From Plectrocnemia conspersa (taxonomy: Eukaryota; Arthropoda; Insecta; Trichoptera; Polycentropodidae), in NCBI GenBank assembly GCA_009617715.1, contig VTFK01000165.1, positions 1 through 64,000 on the forward strand: a stretch of DNA of 64,000 nucleotides. Direction: 5' to 3'. How positions within the stretch are numbered: the first letter of the stretch is position 1; every line of letters starts with the position of its first letter. A program made the position numbers and the translations under genes. A model generated the notes under the pieces. It was not told where the DNA came from, did not search any database, and worked only from the letters and a program-made list of their open reading frames with translations. This document shows, piece by piece, positions 1 through 10,627 of the stretch.

Positions 1-300
1 GGCCCAGCCCTGGGGCGGAAAGGTGACCATTGCTGTCCGCTGGCTACGGCCACCCAACCCCTAGCTATAGCCAGTCTCTCTCCTTACCGCTGGCTGGACC
101 GTCAACGTCCACCGGGAGAAACCTCATCCCTTGTCAGACCCTCCACGAATTTTTCACAAAAAACGCGTCGTAAATACACTCCCCGGCTCACAGAGGGAAC
201 TGTCATCGGCAAGGCAGTCCGACCTGAATTTATATTGTGACTCGGGAGACTAATACTCACACCACGACGCCTAACTAGTCCACTATCTAAGCAAGTGTTG
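1..300. other. GC-richer noncoding island at the window edge
   Basis: The first 300 bases are clearly richer in G+C than the following AT-rich DNA. They start inside the island (GGCCCAGCCC...), so its left edge is outside the window. The open frames crossing it are short and show no domain or codon signal. The stretch GTCGTAAATACACTCC near 168-183 contains a posterior-Hox/Caudal-like TCGTAAA core. The most likely role is regulatory DNA in an intron or intergenic region, by analogy with the similar islands further along. An untranslated exon edge cannot be excluded. Confidence 0.35.
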
Positions 301-510
301 CACACATACAAATAAATATTTATGTTTATGTATATGTTGTGTGACGATGCGTTTGGATAGTACTAACAGTAGGCTTAAACGCGTCATCCTTCTTCAGAAC
401 TTGATACCACTAAAGAGTTCATTTAAAGATAATTACAGCAGTGATCCTGAGGTTTACTATCAGCTATTCTCTTAAATTCATATATTATCCTTAAAATCAT
501 AAATTGCATA

Positions 511-842
511 ATAGTCCAGTCAAATAAGGCGAAATAAAGGCTAAACCTCGGAATGAAAGATACCAAGCTGAAATTTTGCACAGACCTTCGTTTTGATGTT
601 CTAAAGACAGGGTGAAAAGTCTCATAAAATATCGTGTCTGCTAATCAAGATATCAAAGGTCAAAGGTCACAAAATTTGTTTTTTTGCAAATATCTCGCGT
701 TTTATGCGTTGCACGTCATTAGATGCTTGACAAAACTTGTAAAGCATAAAATTATCTACAAGTTTAGTTATTATATTTATTTTGTATCATTGGCCGTTTT
801 TGAGATATAGCGCGAAGAGTGGGAGGCGTACATCCGTTTATA
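511..842 (+). repeat. Left terminal inverted repeat of the 2.4-kb transposon
   Basis: This arm pairs with 2560-2891. It contains AGGTCAAAGGTCA at 657-669, a direct repeat of AGGTCA separated by one base. That is the DR1 element bound by HNF4/RXR-type nuclear receptors. The equivalent site in the other arm has diverged. The inner border is taken at the CATCCGTTTATAG block, where similarity to the right arm stops. Confidence 0.85.
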
Positions 843-1012
843 GAATCCAGCGAGTATTTCTACCTGCTTAACTTGGTATAAGCTTTGAAAAAGTAAACAA
901 TCGTGAAAAAAGTGGTCTCGGCAAGTCGTTTGAACCATAATTTTATTACTTTCTTCAATGTATTATTAGGAATTAAAAATGAAATATTGCTCGACAAGAA
1001 ATTTGTGCGAAA

Positions 1013-2425
1013 AAATTGAAAGAGTTGAGAGATGTCCTTACGGAGTATGTACCAGATGATAAGAAGCTCATTTCCAAATTAAGAGAAAAATATTTAACTG
1101 ATATTATAGTTATAACGAAGATTGGATCATTCCCTATTTTTTCTTTTCGCGATGCTCAAGCTTAAGTTTTATCCATAGCTTGGTATGAAAATAAAAAGGC
1201 ACTTCGGAAGAAGAACACACGCGTAGTGGAAGCTGCTGCGGCGATTATTAGAAGATATTCGATCTTCTGTTGTTGAGACCAAGTCCTATCCGCCCCCGAG
1301 TAAAATATTAATGAAGAAATTCCGAAAACTTTATTACATTTTTTCTGCAGAAGTTATTATAAAGAACAGAAAAAAAGAGACGGGGCATTTTAAAACGAAA
1401 TACACAGCTATAAGACTTCCATACGAAAACGGTCTTTTTTTCTTCGCAGTTATTAATAGGCCTATCTGTATTTTCTTCATAGAAAAAAATATAGATAGGC
1501 CAAACATTCAAAAAAAGACTTTTGGATGTTTTGTCAAGTTTAGGTTTTTCGCTTCATATAGTGATACTGTAAAATGTTAAATTTCAGCTGTTTATCACCC
1601 ACAGCCTCGTAATCAACCATCATAGTCAAGTGCCTTAGTACAGTATACGCAGCAGATAATGCAGAAAAATATTTATACTCTTGATGGCTATAATACTGTT
1701 CATATAATGGTAATGATAAAAATAATAACTCCAAAATCTGAAGTTTTTATCTGATGACCGCATAAAGAAATTTACCAAACAAAACCAAGTGCAAAGGAGT
1801 TAGCGGCACTATCACATATACCCCTTCTAGTGTATGAAAATCATGTCGTACCCGGATTGAGCAAGAGATTCAAGTTCAAAATTTTAATGATGTAGAAGAA
1901 CTAACCGAACAAATATTTAATGTAGTTGATTTGTTGTGGAAGTACGGAAAGTGGAAAAATATCTCACCGTTGCCAGGGTGGAATGGATTTATTGAACAAC
2001 TTACAAAAAAACAATGAGAACTTTGTAACTTCTCGGATTCTGTTTCTTACTTTTATTCATCATCCTGTGAGTAATATGGACACAATTTACACTACATTAC
2101 AGTGTGCTATAAACACTGCCAAGAAACATGAACAAAAGAACATGCTTAATAACTTTTGATCAGCCGTTGTACATAAAAGCACGTGAAATCGTAGCAGCTT
2201 CAGATGCTAGCTCAGACTTGTCCAGAGTAGTTGTGAAACTAGGAGGCTTTCATATGCTTATGTCTTTTATTGGATGCATAGGGTATATAATGAATGGAAG
2301 CGAAATCAAAGGAAGCTCTCAGTACAATTTATGCATCGAATTCTGTCGATAAAATGTTGGATGGTCCCGCTTTGCAAAAGTATCAGAGGACATACGTATT
2401 ACTTTTGCATTATCGATGATGATTT
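1013..2425 (+). pseudogene. Broken transposon protein remnant, family with LGGFH motif
   Basis: Several collinear plus-strand fragments in different frames read as pieces of one protein. Around 1022-1166 is a piece with YVPDDKKLISKLREKYLTD followed by IIVITKIGS. Around 1181-1258 is WYENKKALRKKNTRVVEAAA. Around 1970-2127 is a piece ending SNMDTIYTTLQCAIN. At 2128-2310 is TCLITFDQPLYIKAREIV, later KLGGFHMLMSFIGCIGYIM. At about 2310-2420, in a shifted frame, is EALSTIYASNSVDKMLDG. Stops and frame changes separate the pieces, and a central part appears lost or too diverged. From memory, this motif order recurs in uncharacterised multicopy proteins of cnidarians and insects; I could not verify that here. 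It is interpreted as the coding remnant of the surrounding TIR element. It is nonfunctional as it stands. Confidence 0.7.
1457..1502. repeat. Short hairpin inside the decayed transposon
   Basis: TAGGCCTATCTGTATTTTCTT at about 1457-1477 is nearly complementary to AAAAAAATATAGATAGGCCA at about 1482-1502. That gives a ~20-bp stem with a very short loop. It lies in the noncoding middle of the transposon and may mark a nested insertion or a deletion scar. Confidence 0.6.
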
Positions 2426-2559
2426 TTTGAAGATATGGAGATTGAAAGTTATAATGCTTTAGATGGGTTCATTCAGCAGATAACAATTTGCGATGTTTTT
2501 CTACGAAACTGTGGAAGAATGTACAGGTAACTCTGGTTCCGTAGTTTACATAGCGTTAT

Positions 2560-2891
2560 CCTATAAACGGATGCGCGCTTCCCCTCCCCCGCGCTATATA
2601 TCGAAAACCATTAACCATACGAAGAAATAAATTAAAACAAACTTGTAGAAAATTTTATTTTCTATAAGTTTTTTGTTAAACTGTTAATGACATGCGATGC
2701 AAAAAAAAGAGGCGAGATATTTGCAAAAAAAACTATTTTTTATGACCTTTGGCCTTTAATATCTTGATTAGCAGACACGATATCTTTTGAGACTTTTCAC
2801 CATATATTTAGAACGCCAAAACAAAGGTCTGTGCAAAATTTCAGCTTGTTATCTTTCATTCCGAGGTTAAACCCTTATTTGACTGGACTAT
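2560..2891 (-). repeat. Right terminal inverted repeat of the 2.4-kb transposon
   Basis: This is the inverted partner of 511-842. It runs from CTATAAACGGATG at its inner edge to CTTATTTGACTGGACTAT at the outer end. The nuclear-receptor-like sequence corresponding to the left DR1 reads TGACCTTTGGCCTTT and is degenerate on one half-site. Confidence 0.85.
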
Positions 2892-2959
2892 AAATGATTT
2901 GAGAATAAGGTTGTTAATTAATATTTCATATTAAATATAGTACACGTACATATATATAT

Positions 2960-3310
2960 TTAGGTCCTCTAAAGGATTGACTTTTAGATAGGAGTGAAGG
3001 AATAAAGGAATCAAACATCGAATTGGTCACTTTGCGGCGGTATTCTTTGTGAGAGTCCTTTGACCGCTTAACCCTTGCCTATTAAAATGTTATCATCGGA
3101 TGTACTTTTGCGGTCAACACTTTCATTTGTCCTGCCTGGGGTCTCCCCGGGGCGGGCTTGTCATCTGCAAGCCTCAACATCTCTGTAAAGAGAGCACGTA
3201 GTATATTGTCGTCGGGGGGGCTGATATCACATGACATATCAACGATTAACAAAGAACTACACACACGTATTATATAACCATTCATATACATATGTTTAAT
3301 TTTCACCGCA
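2960..3310. other. Moderately GC-rich noncoding patch
   Basis: The patch contains the run GTCTCCCCGGGGCGGGC near 3140-3156 and a G7 run near 3213-3219. A 74-codon minus-strand frame crosses it but has no recognisable motif. It may be regulatory DNA; there is no specific evidence. Confidence 0.25.
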
Positions 3311-3582
3311 TTACTTATAAATGCCTAATGTAATTAAAAAGAATATGAATAGATACGGACTTCAGCATCATTGATTCAAAAAGATTTTTTTTCCTATTTT
3401 TTCCATTTATGTATTAAAAACATTTTTTATAAAAATAATAATTAAATTATTGTTTTTATACTCAGGCCTGTCGAGAGGGGAAGGGAAGGGGACAAATTCT
3501 CGTAGCAAGCAAAAGCAAAATCATAGCAAAAATATATTTAAAAAAAAATAAAAATCGACCGCAAATAATGAAATACATAAAA

Positions 3583-4040
3583 TAAATAAAAGGAGCGGAA
3601 CATTGCCTTCAAAGGCACCTACTTTTTAGATAGTACTTTTACAATAAACATTATTATTTAAAAGAACAGATCGTAGTTTCTTGACGTGGCTCTGTTTGTA
3701 TTAAAAATTGCTTCCAAATTATTGTTGATTTTATAACTTTTTTTGAGCGTTTAAAAATATTAGACATAAAAGGAAATATAACGAATGTTAATTAGTAGCA
3801 GTAAATTCAGGTATTCAATCTGAATTTTAACTAAGCTACATCTGTTTGAAATGTGTGTACTGATGTATGTTTTATGTATAAGTTCATTCAGCCCTTTTTA
3901 TACACACAATTAATAAAAGGAGCGGAACATTGCCTTCAAAGCGCCCACTTTATATGTAATACTTTTACATTAAACATTATTATTGAAAGGGATAGACGCG
4001 TTTGTGTTAAAATTTATTAGCAAATTATTGCTTTCTTTAA
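3583..4040 (+). repeat. Direct duplication, offset 327 bp
   Basis: A block beginning AATAAAAGGAGCGGAACATT at about 3585 recurs at about 3912, offset by 327 bp. Both copies continue through GCCTTCAAAG, a run of ACTTTTACA-TAAACATTATTATT, and a more diverged tail near AAATTATTG. The second copy has accumulated substitutions and small deletions. The region between the copies is ordinary AT-rich DNA. It may be an old tandem duplication or two insertions of one short dispersed repeat. Confidence 0.7.
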
Positions 4041-4259
4041 TTATAATAAATAAAATAAACATGCTTCAACTAGCATGATTGATTTAAAAATGTATTTTAA
4101 AAATTATTGAGAATCTAGATACGTAAAAAAGTTGCATTGGCATAGAAATTAAGATACAGATGTGAAACTTTAAAAATCATAAATAATTATAAGCAATGTT
4201 CATAACCCAATTTATTTGAACTAAAATTTTTTAAGTATTATTATAGTATATTTTCTTAT

Positions 4260-4560
4260 TTTTTTTAAGTTCATCCCTCGATTCCAATTGTTGGCACACG
4301 TCAATACATGACGAGATGTGTTGTATAACACTAGCACATGCTCCCTGGCGCTCCTTTCCTCTTTCGGCTCTTGACACCCTTCTCCACCTTTCTGTGCCAC
4401 CCCAAAACACCACCCTTAGACCACCACGTCGGTCTGTCAGTCTCACAAGCGATGAAAAGAATGGACATTGCCGTACACCGTCAAATGAACGCCGACAGCA
4501 TCGTTCAGTGTTGTGTTTTAAAACTTTTCCATGGCTTTATTGTCTATCCTTTTAAATGAT
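4260..4560. other. GC-richer noncoding island
   Basis: The island is rich in CACC and CCTTTC tracts and rises out of surrounding AT-rich DNA. Overlapping short frames occur on both strands, none with a domain. It includes CCAATTGTTGGCAC near 4279. Probably regulatory, judged by composition only. Confidence 0.3.
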
Positions 4561-4849
4561 AAATATCGGTCTAAAAACCGCAATGGTAGCAAGACATTTA
4601 CATATAAACTTTCTATTGTGCTTATATATACTCACAACAACAAATACATATTACAATATACTTTATTTTTTTATATTGATATTTTTATCTTTGGTCAAGA
4701 TAACATGCTATAAGTGTAAGTCCCAGTCAACAACTTAAACCAGTATTTCATCTTAAATTAATCATTGTCAGTTGTTAATTGTTAACTATTTGAAGAGAGG
4801 CATGTAAGAACAGATCTTAGATTGTGCATTCCACGTAAAATTTGGATTT

Positions 4850-5290
4850 TTTCGCGTAATTACACAACGCGAGTGTTGAACTTCCATGGTTTGCTTTTGA
4901 ATAAGCTCCGGTGGGTGGGACTCGGGTGGTTTTTTTAAACTTTGACGTCACGTACAAAACTTCCGTCGGCAAAGTGAGGTGACGGGTGAGCCAAAGGGAG
5001 ACGCTTTGGCTCACACGAGGCGACGAGGCTGCTTCTATCAGCCCCTGGCCGGACCGTAGGGGTAAACCACCCCTTGTATTGGGTTTCAAGTGCGGACACT
5101 GGCCGCTAGCTACACACAGGTACTGTGTGCTGCTCTCGCGTCAATTTCACATTCCACAGTTTTCAGCAATAGATGCTGCGACAAAAAAAAGTCAAGCAAA
5201 CCAAAAAAAAAAGGCATATTTAGCACCATTTTCAGAATGTCACGCGAGTTGCTTAATCGCAAATTGCTAATTTGCATCGTTCTGAAACCA
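4850..5290. other. GC-richer island with perfect CRE and hairpin
   Basis: TGACGTCA, the perfect palindromic CRE/ATF site, lies at 4943-4950. A perfect 11-bp inverted repeat, GTGAGCCAAAG at 4986-4996 and CTTTGGCTCAC at 5004-5014 with a 7-base loop, follows within 50 bp. A GGGTAAACCACCCC block lies near 5058-5071. The short frames on both strands overlap and have no recognisable motif. Best read as a candidate cis-regulatory module. Confidence 0.4.
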
Positions 5291-6830
5291 TAACTAAATG
5301 CGTTACATATTCATTTTTTGAAGTGTCTCGTTAAATGTTTTAAGGAGATGTTCAATTTTGAGGGGTGGGCTTAAAAAGTTATGCGAATATTGCTTATATT
5401 ATTGAATTATTATTATTAAAGGCAACTTAATAAATGCAAGTTTTTAGTTGCTTTTTGAGATTACTGGTAAATAGAGTAAATGCTCTTGTCACTGTAAAAT
5501 TAGTTATTTTTATGGTAGAATAAGGAATTATACTGTACAATGCAATGCAAGTATTTTTTTTTAAATATATTTTGTTAGGTTATTTGGTTCAAAGGTTATT
5601 AGTTAAAGCATTATGTTATTAATATGACAAAGACATGGAGAAAAAAATGATTTGAGTTTCTGTAATATATTTTTACTACGTTTTAGTTTAAATTTATATT
5701 TAAAATACAAGATTATAAAAATTAATCCAAATGATTAAATTCAGATCAAAGTATTACTTTGATCTAAATTTTATTATTTCGATTTATTTTAGTAAGATTA
5801 AAAAAAAAAAAAAATTTTTCATATTAACTTATCACATTTTAATAGCAATTATATATTAATCTATCCTAAAATTTTTGATATAGCAAAAAACTGGTTATGC
5901 GAAAAAATATTTTTTGTAGCAATTACTGCTTGATTTTTTTATGGATCTGGTAATATGATTATCAGAAACCATACATTGTGAAAAAAAAAAATTTGATGAA
6001 ACTTTTTAATTTATGTAATACCATAATAACGTTTGTATTATTGTTAGTTAATTTCTGTAGTGTCTGGGAAATGGAAGTTAGTGATTAATAAATAATATAA
6101 TAATTTCGATCGATCATCACAGATTAGGCTTTCTTCGATTTTCATAATCAAGATTTCATAATATTAATGTGCTATTATACTTCAGCTCATACGGAAAATT
6201 AAACACATATGTATATAAAACGAAACAAAAAATCTTACTGCATGTTAAAAAATTTGCTTATTTTTAATAAACTTCTGAAATAAACGTTACATCTAGCTTT
6301 AGCATTTTTAAATGAAATATTTCACTCACGTTCTATCAAATGCAGAAAATAGCTTTTTGTAACGTGAATTCTGCCTTAGGGATTAAAATATGCTTTTGAT
6401 TTGTGGATATCTGTTGCTTTAATTATAATTTACCTTAACAATAGAGAATCGTTATTTTTATTAAATTATCCAAGAGTCTTATATTATTTTAAATAGACCG
6501 TGTAGATGCAAGTATCTTAGATTCATTTTCTGTAAATCTGATCCAAGATTTGTCCTAATATTAGAGTCATCTATTAAATTTTCAATATAAACATTAGTAT
6601 CTGTTTATATCTAGAAATGTTTCGTAAGCTTTTTCAATGGCTTTTTTAATATTCCCGCAATATTAAATTTTATTATATATTATATAATACTTATTTTGAT
6701 AGATTAAAAAGCAGCATATGCTTCATTATTTTCCTAGGCAAATATTGTAAATAAGGGTGACTTTTATTTTCTATAAAATATTATTTTAATAAATACTCCC
6801 GCTTCTTATCGAGCACACCTAATGTACATC
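5290..6830. other. AT-rich spacer without genes
   Basis: Extremely AT-rich DNA with many short A and T runs and no long open frame. The only structure noted is the TCF-like hairpin at 5737-5771, listed separately. Confidence 0.5.
5737..5771. promoter_or_regulatory. Hairpin of two inverted TCF/LEF-like sites
   Basis: AAATTCAGATCAAAG at 5737-5751 and CTTTGATCTAAATTT at 5757-5771 form a 15-bp stem with one mismatch around the loop TATTA. Each arm carries AGATCAAAG, which matches the Wnt effector TCF/LEF (Pangolin) consensus. The sites face each other 5 bp apart. The sequence is seen directly; the regulatory role is inference, and a chance AT-rich palindrome is possible. Confidence 0.35.
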
Positions 6831-7260
6831 TAGATAGTAGCGGCGCCAGAAATGCATTTCTTGTTACGGTAGGTGATCGTGCCCAGGTGAGGTGGCACTC
6901 CCATCTCTTCCTGTCTGTCTAGTCGGAATGACGTTTGTCTCTCCCGGCCTTTCCGACACCCCCACCTTCTTGTCACCTTCGCTTCAGTCCTCCTTCCACC
7001 ACTGTCCTCCTTGTCCTCCCACCTGGCGTGTAAATGTCATACTGTCGTTGTCCTCGAGAAAAACGACTGACGAGCACTTCAATAATCTCTGTCATGTCGA
7101 TCCGATAAGGTTTTGTCTCCGACGGGACATCTTGATGGTGACGGAGGGCTGACAGCTAAGAAAGAAGACGTTTGTGAGCTTTGATGTGACTTTGACGTTC
7201 GACGGGCACGAACCACTAGCTGTCCAGTAAGTTCTTAGTCTAGTGAAGGGAAACATCACT
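6830..7260. other. GC-richer island with E-box motifs
   Basis: The island starts near GTAGCGGCGCC and ends before AT-rich DNA at about 7260. It contains CAGGTG at 6884-6889 and CACCTG at 7020-7025, E-boxes of the Snail/ZEB or bHLH type. A frame of 86 codons (6892-7152) is pyrimidine-driven and has no domain. Candidate regulatory module. Confidence 0.35.
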
Positions 7261-8190
7261 CTTGTTCTCTTTACCCAACAACTTTAATATATTTTTATTG
7301 CATCCTTATTAATTTACTCGATCCATATTCTTTTAGATTCAAGTGTATTGGATATTGACGAATTTACTAGATGAAAATTTTATTTGGTTTGTATAATTTA
7401 GTCCGTCACGAGTCTGACGCGCTTCATTTGGCGAATAAATTATGTTTTTCATATGTGTCAATCAAGCCGTAAAAGAGTAATATGAAAGTGTCACTCAGGC
7501 CACAAATACACACATACACAGATGCAAACTAACACACTAGCATACTCCAACGTCGTTTATTGACGCCGTTTCTGTACGAAATGCATTTCTGAGGGATGAA
7601 ATGCACTTTTCCACATAAAACAATTTGACAGACGTTGACGGGTGCTGGTGTAGAGAGAGATGCGCGAGATGTATGTGCGGAAGAGAATAAGAAGGCTCCA
7701 TTTCATATATATGTATATATACATACATATATGTGTATAAATTCTTTACGTTTGTGTATATCCATTAACGTGTTTATATTATACATTAAGATATGTTTTA
7801 TCGTTGATTATTTGCAGGGAATATTAGTACTAGGCATATTTCAATTCTTCCTTATCTGTTATCGGACTGTATTTATTTTATTTACTACTGTTCTTAATAA
7901 AAAAATGTAACTATCTAAACCACTAATGACGAACCACGTAAGAGAGATTTTATTTTATTTTTATTTGTTGTTCGAACTTTCATCATCATTTTTCACTTTA
8001 TCCATACAACTGTTCGATATTTCGAAGGCTTTTAAACGTTTGATCATATTTTTTGTGGGTTTTTACGCTTTTACACAACACATAGAACCTCACTATTCTC
8101 AATTTTAAAAGCAAGTCCAGGGTTTGTCTATTAATAAAAAAAAAATGTTTAAATATTGTTCTGTTTTTATCAATCCATAATTTAATTTCT
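7260..8190. other. AT-rich spacer
   Basis: No gene is seen. There is a short CA-rich stretch (ACACACATACACAGATG) near 7506 and a TATATATGTATATATACATACATATA tract broken by substitutions near 7703-7732. The small frames encode hydrophobic or low-complexity peptides, as expected from T-rich DNA. Confidence 0.5.
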
Positions 8191-8279
8191 AGTGGGTGTT
8201 TCTAGTCTTTTAGTATATCTCTAAGTAGTTTTTGTGTCTAATTTAATTTTATTACAAATAATGTTCAATTTTATATATA

Positions 8280-8940
8280 TTTGTTCATTATCTGTACTGT
8301 ATCCCAATTGTGTCATTATTTTTGTTTTCTGTAATTTATTCTATTAAAATAATGTTATTCATAAACAACCTATCGCTAAAATACAACATTAAAATAAAAG
8401 CTTTGCATTTGCCGAAATTCCAGAAATAGGTCATTTTTTTTTTTTGAATTTTTGTTTAATTATTAATTTATTTAATTACAATAATGTAATTTATTATTTT
8501 AGTCGCTAATAAATAATTTTAAAATTAAAAACTTTGTATTTGCGGAAATTCCAGAAAAAGCTCATTATTTTTGAGTTAATATTGTGCAGCTGTGGACTTT
8601 TTTAATAAATGGTAATTATTTTCTTTTGAAATAATGTTCAAATTTTAAGTAATTTTAAACATTCGACGTATTGCTGCATTATCTGCAGCGGAATTATGTC
8701 ATTTTTGCTTTGCGTAATTAATTTTATTATATTAATATTATTAATAACAATCATAACAACTTAACGATAAAAATGAATATTCCAATAAAAATTTTTTGTA
8801 TTTGCCGAAATTACAGAAAAACTCATAATATTTTTAAGTTAATATTGTGCAGCTATGGACTTTTTAATAAATGGTGTTCATTTTTTTTCTTTTGAATTAA
8901 TACAAATAATATTTAATTTTAAGTTTGTCCAATGTAATTT
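8280..8940 (+). repeat. Degenerate tandem repeat, ~130-bp period
   Basis: The phrase ATTTGCCGAAATTCCAG recurs at about 8408, 8537 (ATTTGCGG) and 8803, spacings of 129 and 266 bp. A second phrase, CATTATCTG...TGTCATT, recurs at about 8288 and 8677, about three units apart. A third, GTTAATATTGTGCAGC, recurs about 268 bp apart. The common period is about 130-133 bp, so this is an old tandem array of roughly five units, some badly decayed. No coding is visible. Confidence 0.7.
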
Positions 8941-8959
8941 ATGATGATAATAATCTTTG

Positions 8960-9254
8960 AGCTTATCGAGGTTGTAGTCTTTTAGCCAAGAGGAATAAAA
9001 AAAGTATGGAATCAATTTTTTTTGAATTAAAATAAATAGTCTTAATACTGTCTATTTTTTTTATAACCATTCAATATAAAAAATGGCATTCCATGACCTA
9101 TTCTAGAACAAGAACACAACTTAAATTTAAACATAAAATAGATAACAATGTGCTTTATCTCGCAAAAATGGTAACCAATTTAGGTGTTCTCTCTATTAAT
9201 ATATAATAAGGGTGTTATAATTTTTCTTGTATTACGCGTATCAATTAAAGAGCT
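8960..9254. other. AT-rich flank of the MITE
   Basis: AT-rich sequence without gene or structured repeat, leading into the target-site duplication of the adjacent MITE. Confidence 0.4.
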
Positions 9255-9263
9255 CGAGGTCAC
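9255..9263 (+). repeat. Target-site duplication, left copy
   Basis: CGAGGTCAC, identical to 9742-9750 on the other side of the MITE. The first base could belong to either the target or the element end, so the true length is 8 or 9. Confidence 0.8.
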
Positions 9264-9741
9264 GGCACCCCGACAAAGCCGCGCAGGACAATCCCGCGCC
9301 GACTAAGCCGGCCGTCATAGCCGCGCAAAGTCAAAGCAAAATGTATTTTATAACATGGTTTTATTTATTAATAATTACAAATATATATCTCGCTACCGCT
9401 CGCGCTGTCTTTCACTGTAGAACCAAACAACCTAACCTTTTTTTAATGATATTGTATTGATTTATTTTCATTTCGGTATATTTTGTAACTGTCCAGCATC
9501 ATACAATCTATGACTAATTGTTCAAAAAGCGAATCACTAGTGATAGAGCTGTCCACAAAAGAAAATAATTAGAATTAAAAAATTCATTTTATTCAATTTT
9601 ATAATTTTGATTTGCGCGGCAATGTCGGCGCGGCTTTATCGTCGCAGCAATGTCGGGGTTGTATTGCGCTGGATTGTCTTGCGCGGCTATGTCGGGGCTT
9701 AGTCGGCGCGGGATTGTCCGGCGCGGCTTTGTCGGGTCCCC
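9264..9741. mobile_element. MITE with GC-rich iterated ends and 9-bp target duplication
   Basis: A 478-bp element is flanked by identical CGAGGTCAC at 9255-9263 and 9742-9750. The left end reads CCCCGACAAAGCCGCGC and the right end is its inverse, GCGCGGCTTTGTCGGG. Both ends are built of an iterated ~14-base unit. On the right strand it is GCGCGGCTATGTCGG-like, with core variants TTTGTC, GATTGTC, TTAGTC, CTATGTC and AATGTC. The right array (about 9612-9741) is longer than the left (9264-9338). The interior is AT-rich and noncoding apart from one short GC patch, so the element is nonautonomous. An 8-9-bp target duplication fits hAT, P or MULE-type transposases; none can be chosen from sequence alone. 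Confidence 0.85.
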
Positions 9742-9750
9742 CGAGGTCAC
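9742..9750 (+). repeat. Target-site duplication, right copy
   Basis: CGAGGTCAC, identical to 9255-9263, placed directly after the right terminal repeat. Confidence 0.8.
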
Positions 9751-10627
9751 TGTTTGCCTTGTATAACATTTTTTGAGCAGCGCGCGTGAAATTCGCCGTA
9801 TATCATAATCTTTGGGAGAATTGGCATAACTTTTTAAATAATGCGTTTACATACGTGAAATATTAAATTTACCTTGAATATATATAAGGGCATCGGCAAA
9901 TACTATTAATTTTACGACATTCAACTTGTGATTCTCATACTAGCGATTTAAATTTTGTTTTAATGTATAATACCTATAGAAACGTATTTTAATATTTTAT
10001 AATTTTTTTTTTGGATTCTACTTGACATTTGACAAAACATATAAACAGAAATGATAGTATGCTTTTCTAGTCTGGTTGCCAGATAATGCAAATTACTTAC
10101 GTTTTTATGATTTTTTGGTTATGGATAATTTATTATTAACTTTCTGAGTCGTATTACCATATAATAAGTAATTTAAAAATACATATAGGCATAATCTTTA
10201 ACATTACCTCAATACTTTTGATAATGGCATTGTTTCAACGTCAACAAAACTTTTTACTAATAGGATAATATATCATAGAAGACATTTGTTATGGAATATT
10301 ATATTCATTCATTTAAAATATACCTCTTCTGAGACAATACAGCGCTGAAGACGATCATAGAATTTTTTTGTAAATTTTGTAGTGCTCTTAAGTCCTCATT
10401 TTAGTACAAAATATGTGTATATCGTACGTAATCATTAATAAATATTAGTGTTTATTGAAAAATCATTTAAATTGTCATTACGCTCTGGCACATAAAATAC
10501 TGAATAAACTAGTGAATTTTATTCTTTGTAAATTTCTTACAATTCACTTATATTTTGTATACATAATTCCTAAAATATTCATCACTTGATTTTTTCCAAG
10601 TATTTTGCGATTTTATGATGTGCTCTC
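9751..10627. other. AT-rich spacer
   Basis: No gene or clear repeat. A short GC patch (GAGCAGCGCGCGTGAAATTCGCCG) at about 9775-9798 follows the MITE. Confidence 0.45.

Larger units (their letters stand above)
511..2891. mobile_element. Decayed DNA transposon with ~330-bp terminal inverted repeats
   Basis: The left end (511 onward) starts ATAGTCCAGTCAAATAAG. The right end (to 2891) finishes with its exact reverse complement, CTTATTTGACTGGACTAT. The similarity continues inward for about 330 bp on each side, with substitutions and small gaps. It includes matched blocks around the AGGTCA motifs, GCAAATATCTCG, and CATCCGTTTATAG facing CTATAAACGGATG. Between the repeats lie frame-broken fragments of one protein (separate entries). 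The target-site duplication is not clear; a TA or AT dinucleotide is possible because the end itself is palindromic. Length and protein remnants argue for a once-autonomous element that is now dead. The superfamily is not assigned. Confidence 0.85.
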
